DNA of 64,000 bases from a virus (IMGVR_UViG_3300024359_000006:1-64000); one strand, 5' to 3'. Shown: positions 54,279-63,322, counted from the stretch's first letter. Made by a program: numbers and translations. The notes: generated by a model not told the origin, from the letters alone.

Positions 54279-56237
54279 ATGATAATTAATTATAATCAAT
54301 TTATTTTAGAAAACGAAGATAAGGAATATGAGAAGTTAGATGCGAAAGCAGGTGACATGTCAAAAAAGTTAACCGATAAGGAGAGAGCACGTTATAAAGA
54401 ATTAAGTAAAAAACATTTCCCAATAGTTATTAAAAAATTACCTGGAGATGTTTATGAAATTAAGACAGTAGGTTTAGGATATACAGGCCCACAAGGAGAT
54501 GTGTTAGCAGAATATTATAGAGAAGAAATTTTAGCAAAGGTAAAAAATCCAAAAGGTATTCACATGGATATTAGAAGAAATGATGGAGGACAACAGGCTC
54601 CAGCTAAGGCAATATTGGATTTTTTTGTAGATACACCTAAAGACGAAGATGGAAATAGAAAAATTCCATTAGAACAACAAAGTAATTATTGGCCAACTGA
54701 TGAATGGACAGATGAAGATAGAGAAAGAGGTTATCAATCGAAGACTAATTATTTAGAAAGTAAAATAGAAGATAAGAATAAATTTACAAATATACCTACA
54801 GTGGTTTCCACAAGTGATTGGACATTTTCAGGAGGTGAATTCTTAACTGACACTATAAAAAACTTTGGCAAAGACAACATTACACACGTTGGCTCTAATT
54901 CAGGAGGAGGAGCAAATAGAACGTCACATACTGCCGACGACATGGCATCAACTTGGCCAGATGAAGATCCAAATGCTGAAGGATTATCAGTTGATGAAAA
55001 GTTAGAAAGATCAATGAAAGTATTTGAAAAGTTTTATGTAGATAAAGAAAAAGCCAAAGAATGTAGAGAAGCAGTTATGAAAGATCCTAGTAAATATATT
55101 AAGGATGGAAAAATAAACGATAAAACAGTTCAAGACAAAATGCGTGAAATTACAAAAGATTTTCATGTAGCATATTTTACAAGAGAAGATGGAAAAATTG
55201 AAGTAGCGACGCCTTATGGAAAATCTGATAGGATAGTAACTGATAAAGATGGTAAGCCATTTGGACCTCCTTATGAATTTAAAGGAAATTGGGAAGGAAC
55301 AGGAACAGGAAATGCAGTACCAGGAATAGGAATTACAGAAACAGATCCAGATACTGCTAAAAACAGCGCATTAGAATTACTATATACAAAGACTGGTCAG
55401 AAAGATCAGCTTGAAAAAATGAAATCAAATCCAAAAGAATTTGGTCTTACTAAAGACGGCAAAGATGATTGGTATAAAAGAGGTACACTTGCAGATAGAG
55501 AAGCAGGTAGAGAACATAATTACCCAGGATATGCAGCTGAAGGAAAACACCCTGAAATGTGGAAAGCTAGCCAAAAGGCAGCAAGTAAAAATATGAAAAA
55601 CTGGAAAAGCATTCTTAAAAAAGCAGAGTCTAATAAAAATATAGATGATAAATCTAAACCAGAGCCTGAAAATTGGTGGGAAGAATACAGTGATGAAGCA
55701 AAGGCCAAATATATTAAAAAACACGGAGAGGCTCCAGACGTCGGTAATAAAGTAAAACCAACTAATGAAAATAAAAGAAATATTATGAAAAAGGTTAAAC
55801 TATTTGAAGAATTCTTAAATGAATCAACAATGAATAATTTTAAACCCGAGGTATTGTCTAATAGAGATAAAGTAGATATGAAGCTTTTTAAAAGTTTAAT
55901 GCCTAGAACTGCTAAAACGGTTAAAGACGCTGATCGTAGAATTCAAACATGGAAGGGTAATAAAATGTTTGTACATTATCAAGCATTTACAGTTCAACCA
56001 AATGGTAATAAACCAGATTTACCAACATATAAGTTCCATAATTCACAATATTGGTTAAACGATACTCAATTAGGTTGGGCAGGTAGAGCAGGTGAAAAGG
56101 TAAACATCACTTTATTAACAATAACTGATGTAACTGATCCTGATAATGAAAAAATGTTAGGAGAACTTTATGTTAATACCGATACATATTTACAAGAACA
56201 CAATATAGTATTTAACGAGTTAAAGAAAATATCATAA
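54279..56237 (+). CDS. Tagged S41 protease-like protein fused to a second tagged domain
   Basis: The tag is M-I-I-N-Y-N-Q-F-I-L-E. Residues 94-104 (I-H-M-D-I-R-R-N-D-G-G) and 181-188 (W-T-F-S-G-G-E-F, S184 as nucleophile) match the S41 C-terminal-processing-protease core. The usual Lys about 25 residues later is not evident (G-S-N-S-G-G-G-A-N), so activity is uncertain. Residues 330-500 are Lys/Glu-rich. A second tag, M-K-K-V-K-L-F-E-E-F-L-N-E-S, begins at residue 503, with an ATG at 55785. The gene may make a polyprotein or a second product from the internal start. Confidence 0.68.
   Translation: MIINYNQFILENEDKEYEKLDAKAGDMSKKLTDKERARYKELSKKHFPIVIKKLPGDVYEIKTVGLGYTGPQGDVLAEYYREEILAKVKNPKGIHMDIRRNDGGQQAPAKAILDFFVDTPKDEDGNRKIPLEQQSNYWPTDEWTDEDRERGYQSKTNYLESKIEDKNKFTNIPTVVSTSDWTFSGGEFLTDTIKNFGKDNITHVGSNSGGGANRTSHTADDMASTWPDEDPNAEGLSVDEKLERSMKVFEKFYVDKEKAKECREAVMKDPSKYIKDGKINDKTVQDKMREITKDFHVAYFTREDGKIEVATPYGKSDRIVTDKDGKPFGPPYEFKGNWEGTGTGNAVPGIGITETDPDTAKNSALELLYTKTGQKDQLEKMKSNPKEFGLTKDGKDDWYKRGTLADREAGREHNYPGYAAEGKHPEMWKASQKAASKNMKNWKSILKKAESNKNIDDKSKPEPENWWEEYSDEAKAKYIKKHGEAPDVGNKVKPTNENKRNIMKKVKLFEEFLNESTMNNFKPEVLSNRDKVDMKLFKSLMPRTAKTVKDADRRIQTWKGNKMFVHYQAFTVQPNGNKPDLPTYKFHNSQYWLNDTQLGWAGRAGEKVNITLLTITDVTDPDNEKMLGELYVNTDTYLQEHNIVFNELKKIS
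55785..56237 (+). other. Internal tagged segment, 150 codons, possible separate start
   Basis: In-frame ATG followed by a full tag of the same form as at 62993 and 63323. The domain downstream (S-L-M-P-R-T-A-K..F-V-H-Y-Q-A-F-T-V) is compact and unlike the protease part. It is either a fused gene or an overlapping start. Confidence 0.5.
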
Positions 56238-56248
56238 AATTATAAGAA

Positions 56249-58087
56249 ATGGCATTACAGGATTTAAGAACATATTATGAGTCAGTTGAAAAAGAGGATT
56301 TTAATAATCTCTTAGCACAGAAATGTTTAGTTACTGAAAAGATTCAAGCAAGTAGTCTTCATGTAAGAAGAGAAGATAGACTCTTAGAATTTTATAAATC
56401 AGGTAATAAGCAGGCTCTTAATAAAATAGATAGAACAATTGTTTCTTACTATGAAAAAGGTATAGGCCATTTTAAAGCATTATTAGACGAGACTATTCAA
56501 CAGATGCCAAGTGATTGGAAATTTGGATTTGATTATATGGTTAGTGAAAAGACAGTAGACATTGAATATGATACACTTCCAAAAAATAGTCTTATATTAA
56601 CACATATTCAAGTATTAAATGAAGACAGAACCCAGATTAAAAAAGTAATTAGAGATCCTAAGATTTTAGAAAAATGGGCTAATCTTTTAGAAGTTCAATC
56701 GCCTGAGGTTGTTTATGAAGGCATCCTTTCAGATCACCAAAAGGAAAAGTTAGTTAATATACTGAGCTTACAAGGAGAGCAAGCAAAAATAGAATTACAA
56801 GATTTTGGTTTTTCTTATAGAGCATTTACAACATTTAACGAGTCAATTCATAAGTCAATGTTAAACAATGATATTCATAAAGACATTGATGGATTAGTTG
56901 TAAGTTTTGTAGAGGGCAAATCATTAAAGAACTTTAAACTACAGAGTCCATTAAAAGAAATTAAAGAACAAGAAGAAAGAAAGAGTTCGGATGCGTATCA
57001 AATTACCGTAGTAAAACTTATTGAATATTTTAATGCGTTTGATTTTAGTGAAATACAACTTGAAAGTAAAGAAGTTGATGAGAGATATTTAGAATTAATG
57101 ACAGCAGGTTTTAATTCATTTATAAAAGATAATGGAGCAAGCTTTATTGGCATGAATTTTGATAGCGCAGAGTTTGCAAACAATGAAGCATTTGATTTAA
57201 ATCCAAAAATGATAACAAATCAAGAAACTATTAGGCTTGTTAATGAATCAAGAGAAGTCGCAGAATTATTAAAAATAACATTAGGTACTTTTAGAAAGAA
57301 GAGACAGAAAGAAAATGGAGTTTTAGCAGGAGATGCATTTAATAGTTTAAACGGTATTATAGAAAAGATTGAAGCAAGAATTTACGAAAAAGTAGAGGAA
57401 GATAGTGTAATGGATTTTAAAACATTTAAAATTAACGATACACTTAAGGGACAAACAAATCCAATTAACGAAGGTTTAAAAGTAAACCATCCTGAAAGAG
57501 GAGCTAAAGAAGTTAATATGTTTGTTGGTAGGTTTCAGCCATTCACATTAGGACATGTTAAAGTCGTTGAACATTTGCATAAACAAAATGGACTTCCAAC
57601 TGTTATATTTTTAGTTAAAGCTAAAAAGAAAAAGAAAGAAGACAGTTTTAAAAGACCATTTGATGAAACAATGCAGGTAAATATGATAAAACAGGTGATG
57701 AAGGAATATCCTATTGAGACAGTGTATGTTATAGATACCGCAGCAATTGACAAAATGTTTAATGCTATGAGACCTAAGTATGAACCTGTATTATGGGGAA
57801 CAGGTAGTGATAGAATGAAAACATATGGCTATCAAGTTAATAACCCAAAATATAGAGGAGAATTAGGAGTTGAAGATAGCTTCAGATTAGAAGAAATTCC
57901 AAGGACAGACGATAACATTAGTGCAACAAAGGTAAGAAACGCTTTATTAGATGGAGACGAAAAGACATATAAGTCCATGACTCCAAAATCTATGCACAAA
58001 ATGTATAAATTATTAAAACAAACAATGGAAGAAAGTGTTGAACTACAAGAACAAGTTTTAACATTTTCAGAATTTAAAAGCAAATAA
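56249..58087 (+). CDS. Ligase-like domain fused to an NMN/pantetheine-type adenylyltransferase
   Basis: Residues 28-40 (V-T-E-K-I-Q-A-S-S-L, K31) with I-D-G-L-V-V-S-F (213-220) and K-N-F-K-L-Q-S-P (227-234) look like motifs I, IV and V of RNA/DNA ligases. Residues 424-590 form a Rossmann nucleotidyltransferase: G-R-F-Q-P-F-T-L-G-H (427-436) and I-S-A-T-K-V-R-N-A-L (557-566), the [HT]xGH and ISxTxxR motifs of NMNAT/NadR/CoaD enzymes. A head-protease-like site, N-P-I-N-E|G-L, stands between the halves (408/409). The C-terminus is tag-like (L-T-F-S-E-F). Together they suggest nucleotide-cofactor or nucleic-acid repair, perhaps NAD salvage. Both fold calls are by motif. Confidence 0.72.
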   Translation: MALQDLRTYYESVEKEDFNNLLAQKCLVTEKIQASSLHVRREDRLLEFYKSGNKQALNKIDRTIVSYYEKGIGHFKALLDETIQQMPSDWKFGFDYMVSEKTVDIEYDTLPKNSLILTHIQVLNEDRTQIKKVIRDPKILEKWANLLEVQSPEVVYEGILSDHQKEKLVNILSLQGEQAKIELQDFGFSYRAFTTFNESIHKSMLNNDIHKDIDGLVVSFVEGKSLKNFKLQSPLKEIKEQEERKSSDAYQITVVKLIEYFNAFDFSEIQLESKEVDERYLELMTAGFNSFIKDNGASFIGMNFDSAEFANNEAFDLNPKMITNQETIRLVNESREVAELLKITLGTFRKKRQKENGVLAGDAFNSLNGIIEKIEARIYEKVEEDSVMDFKTFKINDTLKGQTNPINEGLKVNHPERGAKEVNMFVGRFQPFTLGHVKVVEHLHKQNGLPTVIFLVKAKKKKKEDSFKRPFDETMQVNMIKQVMKEYPIETVYVIDTAAIDKMFNAMRPKYEPVLWGTGSDRMKTYGYQVNNPKYRGELGVEDSFRLEEIPRTDDNISATKVRNALLDGDEKTYKSMTPKSMHKMYKLLKQTMEESVELQEQVLTFSEFKSK

Positions 58088-58088
58088 G

Positions 58089-59099
58089 ATGAGTATAAGA
58101 ACAGATTTTCAAATATTATTAAATAAAGCTATTAAAAGAGAAGATCTTTTAGTAGAAGGAAATATAGGTAAGTATCAATCACTAGGAAGTTTAAATAATT
58201 TAAAGGCAAAGCAACAAATGTTTGACCTTATTAACAAAGATTATTTTAAAGGAAAATCTCCTTTTTCAAAGAGATTAACTTTAACAGAAATAGATGATTC
58301 TACAATGCAAGAAGTTTTTACATTAATGAGTGAAGATATTGATGCAGCAAATACAATATTTAATTTAAAAAGAACAGGTATTGGTTCAGGTGAAATATTA
58401 ATGGCATACCTTGTTGAAAACTTAGTAATAGGAGGAGGTAGTGCAGATGTAGACTTAAACTTATTCGATCCAAAGTCGGGTAAATTTTTAAGTGCTGGAA
58501 TAGCAGAATTAAAAGAGGTTACAAGAACAAATGATGGTTTTTTAAAAGGTTGGAGAACAGGCGCAAGGCACGCTGCAATTAGAGCACAGGCTATTGCGGA
58601 TATTAGAAATTTATATTTAGCAGTTAGGGATTCTATTACTGAATTAGACCCTACTACAAAGGCTGGTCAAGCTGCAGCAATAAGTGCAGCAAAAGGAGAA
58701 TATTCAGCACTACTTAAATATTTTGAAGACCTAGATGCAATACCAGCAGCAGCTGATAGAGATTTTAAACTTAAACAAGGTACAAAAGGTGAAATAATCG
58801 TAAAGTTTCAAGGGAATGTAATAGGTAATATTGGTGACGCAAAAACAATTTCAGAAATTAATAAGATTTTAAGTCAAGATGTTAATACGAATGTAAAAAC
58901 TTATAGGCAAATCGAAGAAGAAGTGGCAAAAGGGTTTGGAGATATAGATGAAAAGTTTGTATTTATTAGAACTACAGGAAAATCTGAAAAGAAAAAGATA
59001 CAAGGTATTTATTATAAGGAAAAATTACCTGATAATGCTAAAGAATTAAAAATATCAGAAGTCACTCAAAATACGATTAAAGTTAAAGTAAAAATTTGA
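58089..59099 (+). CDS. Candidate PD-(D/E)xK nuclease, possible internal protein
   Basis: Starts one base after the previous stop. A possible cut site L-L-V-E|G-N lies at 23/24. Residues 98-142 contain G-S-G-E (E102), A-D-V-D (D122) and I-A-E-L-K (E140-K142), the helix-Glu, Asp and ExK layout of PD-(D/E)xK nucleases. Ala-rich helices (residues 160-215) and a beta-rich end follow. The nuclease fold is inferred from spacing of three acidic residues and one Lys. It lies inside the tagged array, so packaging is likely if the site is used. Confidence 0.5.
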   Translation: MSIRTDFQILLNKAIKREDLLVEGNIGKYQSLGSLNNLKAKQQMFDLINKDYFKGKSPFSKRLTLTEIDDSTMQEVFTLMSEDIDAANTIFNLKRTGIGSGEILMAYLVENLVIGGGSADVDLNLFDPKSGKFLSAGIAELKEVTRTNDGFLKGWRTGARHAAIRAQAIADIRNLYLAVRDSITELDPTTKAGQAAAISAAKGEYSALLKYFEDLDAIPAAADRDFKLKQGTKGEIIVKFQGNVIGNIGDAKTISEINKILSQDVNTNVKTYRQIEEEVAKGFGDIDEKFVFIRTTGKSEKKKIQGIYYKEKLPDNAKELKISEVTQNTIKVKVKI

Positions 59100-59107
59100 T
59101 ATATAAT
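59098..59107 (+). promoter_or_regulatory. Candidate late promoter GATATATAAT
   Basis: Exact motif that overlaps the stop codon of the previous gene, 37 bases before the ATG at 59135. Confidence 0.6.
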
Positions 59108-59134
59108 AGATAGGACAAAAAATAAAGAAAAAAA

Positions 59135-61588
59135 ATGGCAACATTCGAAGAATTTTTAAACGAAAGAAATATAACTCTTAAAAGAAGATATACTGAATCA
59201 CACCCTTCCCAAACTGTAGGCAATTCAGCTAGAGTTAGAAATGCAATTATCGAAGCATTAAAGGATGGCAAAATAACAGTTGAAGAATTTAATAATATAG
59301 TTAGTCAACACTCTTCTGCTCCATCAAAATGGACAAGAGGTAATAAAAGATTTTTCAAAATAGAAGAAGATGGCGTAAGTCTTTCTAAATATGGAACAAA
59401 AATATTAAATAGCTTAGTTACTGAATCTATAGATGAAGGTTTAAATAAGTCAGATGTTACATATCAATTAGCAATAGATTATACAGGTAGAACTAAGCCG
59501 AAAATTACTAAACTTAATAAGAAAAGACTTGAAATTAAGTACGGTTATAAAATTAGCCCAGAAACGGTAATTGATTCTATCAAGAAGGTTCATCCAGAAG
59601 TAGAACTTAAACATGTTGAATGGTCAGATAAAATGTCAGGTGGAGGTTTTCACATATTTGATATTTTAGAATCTGCAGTTACTGAAGGAACATATGACTC
59701 AAAAGATCATATAGGATCTACATCAGATGGACAAGGTTCTAATGCTGAGATTTATAAAAAAGGTAGAGGATATTATGTAGTTGTTAGTGGAGAGTATGAT
59801 TATGACTTCGAGGCTAAGAATGACAAAGAACTAATAAATAAGTTAGAAGAATATGAATTTGATTCTTCTGATATTTTAGAATCAGCGATTAATAATATAG
59901 AAGAAAATATGATACATAATAATTTTAATGAATTCATTAATAAATCAATTAATGAAAATAACGTACAGGATTTAGATATGGAAGATATGAATCCTAAAAT
60001 GGCTAAGCAGCTATTAAACATGGCTAGTAAACAATATAAAAACGAATTTCAAGGATCTTATACTGTAGATAAAGGAAATAAAAAAATGAGGTTTGATACT
60101 TATAGTGCTTTATTAGCTATGGTAAAGCAAAAAGATTCTGGACCTTATGGTCCTTCATATGGTATTAATATTGGAGGAAATAATGAATTAGAAGATTTTG
60201 AAGGTAATGTTTTAGGTAAGCTAAATGATAAATCATTATCAAGTGCAATTAGTAGTGTTGCAGCTGCTATGAAAATGGCAGCTAAAAACAGTAATGAATC
60301 AGTAGTTACTGAAGCCAGAGTAAGTGCAAAAAAGTTATTAAAATCAGTTGTAAATGGAGAAAGTAACTCAGTTGAAGGTATTAAACTTTCTAAAGAAATG
60401 GCCCAATCATTTTTAGAGTGGCTAGATCAATCAAGTTATGGTAGAAAATTTAGCGATCTTCCATTTGATAAATTATTTAGTGCAGCATTTAATTGGGGTA
60501 TTGAAAGATATGCTAAAGACAATAAACTGAAAAATGAATTAAAAGATTTAAAAACAAAGGCAAAAACAATGAAAGAATCAAAAATATACGAAAGTTTCAG
60601 TGAATTTGTTAATGAATCTTTAGAACTTAATGAAGCATTAAAGAGTTCTAAACTTAGAGGACTTCTTACTATGAAAAGAGGTAGTAAGGCAATTTTAAAA
60701 GCAATTTATGGCTTTAGTAAAATAGAATTAGACAAAATAACAGATGATCAAATAATAGATATTGATCCTAAATTAGGTAAAAAAGCAGAAGGTTTAGTTG
60801 TTTATTATACAACTCAAGAAAAAGACAACCCTTATGCTGATACTTCAAAATCTACATATAATTCTGCTGGTAAAATTCCAGCAAATACAATACTTGCATT
60901 AGGTATGGGAAAAGACGTTGCATATGTTAAAAGAGATTATATTAAGAGAAAAATGACAATGTCTTTAACTACAGATCCTAGAAAATCATCTTATGATATT
61001 GGAATTAATAAAGAGTATAGAGGCTGGGACGCATCCGGTATTTATAATGTAAAAAGAGTAATTGATGTTGCAGACGCTGCATTTGTAATTAATACTAACG
61101 CTCTTCCAAATACTAAAGGAAAAATTGAAGACAGAGTAAAAGCTAAAGAAGGTGCATTAGCATTTAAATCTGATAAGGAATTTAAAGATGCAAACATAGC
61201 AAGATATAGAGAAATTCTACAAAAGAGAGCAAGTGAATTACCAATAGATAAATTAGTAGAAGATGCAATTGATGATGCAACTAAGGTTATGAAAGATGGT
61301 TTAAAAAATCAAGAAAAAAATAAGTACGGAGAACTTATTGCAGGTGTAGGAAAGGACGGTAGAGCTTATAAATTAAATGACATTAGTAATTTTATAAATG
61401 GTTTAATTTCAGACTATGAAAGATGGTCAGGTTATATGGCAACAATTGAAGAGGCTGAAGCTAAATATGGTAAAGATTCTAGAGAATTTGAATGGGAAGC
61501 TAGATATTCTCAAAAAGAATCTGAGGAATACGCAAAGAGAATTAAAGATAAATTAGCTAAACTTAAGAAAAGAAACTTAGCTTGGTAA
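59135..61588 (+). CDS. Multi-tag polyprotein of internal proteins, 817 aa
   Basis: The start M-A-T-F-E-E-F-L-N-E is a tag. Two more tags appear inside: M-I-H-N-N-F-N-E-F-I-N-K at 259 and K-I-Y-E-S-F-S-E-F-V-N-E at 483-494. Head-protease-like sites stand between compact segments: V-T-E|S (97), I-D-E|G (101), V-T-E|G (184), V-T-E|A (393), V-N-E|S (494) and L-N-E|A (500). The segments (1-97, 102-184, 185-258, 259-393, 394-478, 501-817) have no recognised domains. The plan looks like several internal proteins fused in one frame and cut apart in the prohead. Cleavage is inferred. Confidence 0.7.
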   Translation: MATFEEFLNERNITLKRRYTESHPSQTVGNSARVRNAIIEALKDGKITVEEFNNIVSQHSSAPSKWTRGNKRFFKIEEDGVSLSKYGTKILNSLVTESIDEGLNKSDVTYQLAIDYTGRTKPKITKLNKKRLEIKYGYKISPETVIDSIKKVHPEVELKHVEWSDKMSGGGFHIFDILESAVTEGTYDSKDHIGSTSDGQGSNAEIYKKGRGYYVVVSGEYDYDFEAKNDKELINKLEEYEFDSSDILESAINNIEENMIHNNFNEFINKSINENNVQDLDMEDMNPKMAKQLLNMASKQYKNEFQGSYTVDKGNKKMRFDTYSALLAMVKQKDSGPYGPSYGINIGGNNELEDFEGNVLGKLNDKSLSSAISSVAAAMKMAAKNSNESVVTEARVSAKKLLKSVVNGESNSVEGIKLSKEMAQSFLEWLDQSSYGRKFSDLPFDKLFSAAFNWGIERYAKDNKLKNELKDLKTKAKTMKESKIYESFSEFVNESLELNEALKSSKLRGLLTMKRGSKAILKAIYGFSKIELDKITDDQIIDIDPKLGKKAEGLVVYYTTQEKDNPYADTSKSTYNSAGKIPANTILALGMGKDVAYVKRDYIKRKMTMSLTTDPRKSSYDIGINKEYRGWDASGIYNVKRVIDVADAAFVINTNALPNTKGKIEDRVKAKEGALAFKSDKEFKDANIARYREILQKRASELPIDKLVEDAIDDATKVMKDGLKNQEKNKYGELIAGVGKDGRAYKLNDISNFINGLISDYERWSGYMATIEEAEAKYGKDSREFEWEARYSQKESEEYAKRIKDKLAKLKKRNLAW

Positions 61589-62094
61589 TGAACGAAAACG
61601 TTACACCAGCAAATATTGGAGGTATGGGAAATCCTGCCTTTCCACAAGGTGGAGAAGTAGGAAGTGGAGATGTGCCAGCTGGTAAAGGAGATGCTAAGAA
61701 AGAGCAAAAGAAAAAGAAGAAAGAAAGAGAAGAATATCTTAAAAATAGAAAAGAAGAAATGGTACATACTACATTTAGTGGATTTATAAATGAAGCTAAA
61801 ATTAAAGATGCTAGAAAAGATTTAGGCTATATTGCATTTCTTGAAGAAATGGCAGAAATTAATAATAGAGACATTCAAAACGCATATGATGTTGCACTAA
61901 AAGTTTTACAAGATAAAGGTATGAGTGAAAAGGAAGCAATTGGATTTTTAAACTCACCACATGGAAAGTATATGGCAGAATATTTAATTCCAGGTCAAGA
62001 TTATAGTCATGAAGCATTCTTAGACAAATTAGATGAATACTATAACGAAAGAATGTTGAAACAATATGCAAAGGATTTTAAAAACCTAGCATAA
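61588..62094 (+). CDS. Head-associated protein with internal tag, 168 aa
   Basis: Start at the ATG overlapping the previous stop (TAATG). Residues 1-40 are Gly/Pro-rich and disordered (N-I-G-G-M-G-N-P-A-F-P-Q, G-S-G-D-V-P), then Lys/Glu-rich. At residue 58 a tag begins, M-V-H-T-T-F-S-G-F-I-N-E|A. The C-terminal 100 residues are helical. Prohead scaffold proteins often have such a plan, and the tag may mark a mature C-terminal domain. It ends the late-type run before a terminator. Confidence 0.6.
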   Translation: MNENVTPANIGGMGNPAFPQGGEVGSGDVPAGKGDAKKEQKKKKKEREEYLKNRKEEMVHTTFSGFINEAKIKDARKDLGYIAFLEEMAEINNRDIQNAYDVALKVLQDKGMSEKEAIGFLNSPHGKYMAEYLIPGQDYSHEAFLDKLDEYYNERMLKQYAKDFKNLA

Positions 62095-62116
62095 GAATAA
62101 GTTAGTATTTATAATT

Positions 62117-62150
62117 AAAACCCAAGTTCTCGCAGATCTTGGGTTTTTTT
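62117..62150 (+). terminator. Rho-independent terminator
   Basis: AAAACCCAAG and CTTGGGTTTT pair perfectly, with an 11-base loop, followed by a T run. It ends the 59135-62094 unit. Just before it, TTAGTATTTATAATTAAAAC (from 62102) is a near-copy of the end of the three-copy upstream element. Confidence 0.9.
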
Positions 62151-62239
62151 GTTAATAACTTTAGTAAAAAAGTTGCCTCAAAATTTTCACGGGTCAAAGA
62201 TTATAGTTATATTAGTATTATAATTAAAACTTAAACTAG
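62151..62239 (+). promoter_or_regulatory. Three-copy upstream element, copy 3
   Basis: Directly after a terminator. GTTAATAACTTTAG, then TTTTCACGGGTC, then AAAGATTATAGT and the common AAAACTTAAA end, leading into the ATG at 62240. Its spacing differs from the other copies by one base between the first two blocks. Confidence 0.65.
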
Positions 62240-62515
62240 ATGAGCTATACAAATTTTAACAGACATGAATCAATGAATTCAGAAACTAGAAAAGAAATCA
62301 TGAACTTAATTAATGATTTAATAAATTACGATGAACAAATAGATAAAAAATTAAGAAGATCTATTGAAAACAAATTATATGGTTTATTTGATGGTTATTT
62401 ATATGATAAACTTCAATTGAATGCATTAGAATGTCCAAGTGATTTAGCAAGTAGAATTATGAAAATATATCATAAATGTGCAATGTACCCAAAGTCAAAA
62501 ACAATTATATTTTAA
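62240..62515 (+). CDS. Hypothetical helical protein, 91 aa
   Basis: Driven by upstream-element copy 3. Residues 15-55 form charged helices, and the C-terminus has two Cys. No family is recognised. Like the genes after copies 1 and 2 it is a small accessory gene, so the element may control host-takeover functions. Confidence 0.6.
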   Translation: MSYTNFNRHESMNSETRKEIMNLINDLINYDEQIDKKLRRSIENKLYGLFDGYLYDKLQLNALECPSDLASRIMKIYHKCAMYPKSKTIIF

Positions 62516-62518
62516 TCT

Positions 62519-62528
62519 GATATATAAT
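62519..62528 (+). promoter_or_regulatory. Candidate late promoter GATATATAAT
   Basis: Exact motif 35 bases before the tagged gene at 62554. Confidence 0.6.
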
Positions 62529-62553
62529 ATAATATTAAAAATAAAATAACAAG

Positions 62554-62976
62554 ATGAACAATATTAAGAATTTTAACGACTTTATTAATGAGTCTCAAGA
62601 AATAAACGAAGGTACTCGTTCTCAATTTGGAAAAATTGATAAAAAAGGAAATATAACTTCAGTTTATATGCATTATGATGGTTATCCAGAAAACGTATTA
62701 CCTATTTTAAGAAAAGGTTATAAAGGTGGAAAAAATGTAGATTATGTACTTTCACAAGGAAGTGGTTCAGGTCTTGAAGTAAATCCTAAGAAAATTAACT
62801 TTTATAAAGATGATAGAGATTCTCAATCAACTGGTAATGTTGCAACAATTGCAAATTATTTATCAGATGTAGAAGATGATGGTGGAGCAGAATACGTTTA
62901 TTTATGGGATGAAAGATCAAAGCAATGGATGATGGCATCTTATGGTGAAAGAGACTTAAAGGTTGCAGAAGTTTAA
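62554..62976 (+). CDS. Tagged protein with a DGYP-type domain, 140 aa
   Basis: The tag M-N-N-I-K-N-F-N-D-F-I-N-E-S is followed by a cut site, E-I-N-E|G (19/20). The domain begins with V-Y-M-H-Y-D-G-Y-P-E-N-V (residues 37-48) and contains G-S-G-S-G-L-E and Y-V-Y-L-W-D-E. I associate the H-x-D-G-Y-P-x-x-V pattern with a widespread small phage and plasmid family of unknown function. Here that family appears to have gained a capsid tag and is probably injected. Family assignment is by memory of the pattern only. Confidence 0.6.
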   Translation: MNNIKNFNDFINESQEINEGTRSQFGKIDKKGNITSVYMHYDGYPENVLPILRKGYKGGKNVDYVLSQGSGSGLEVNPKKINFYKDDRDSQSTGNVATIANYLSDVEDDGGAEYVYLWDERSKQWMMASYGERDLKVAEV

Positions 62977-62992
62977 AAAAATTAAAGTAACA

Positions 62993-63304
62993 ATGAAAAA
63001 CGTAAAATTATTCGAAGAATTTATAAACGAAGATATTGACTCAAATAAAATATTTGAATTAACTGAACTAGAAAAAAAAATTAATGGCTTTACAGGCCAA
63101 GCACAGGTAAAAGCTAAAGTTGGAGTAACGACATTTTCTGTTTCAAAATACATGATAGTGTTTGATTATGACGAAGCTAATAAAGATTTACCATTTGTAT
63201 TTAGACCAGATATGAAATCTGCAAAAGTAGCAAAGGATAAATTAGAAAAAACTGACATGTTTACTCCTGAAATGAACTTAAGAATTGAAGAAATTAAATA
63301 TTAA
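62993..63304 (+). CDS. Tagged internal protein, 103 aa
   Basis: Start at 62993, chosen because the tag M-K-N-V-K-L-F-E-E-F-I-N-E then lies at the N-terminus; an in-frame ATG at 62963 would bury it. Cleavage after residue 13 would leave a 90-residue alpha/beta domain (KYMIVFDYDEANKDLPFVF). No family is recognised. Confidence 0.65.
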   Translation: MKNVKLFEEFINEDIDSNKIFELTELEKKINGFTGQAQVKAKVGVTTFSVSKYMIVFDYDEANKDLPFVFRPDMKSAKVAKDKLEKTDMFTPEMNLRIEEIKY

Positions 63305-63322
63305 AATTAAAAAAACAAAGTT

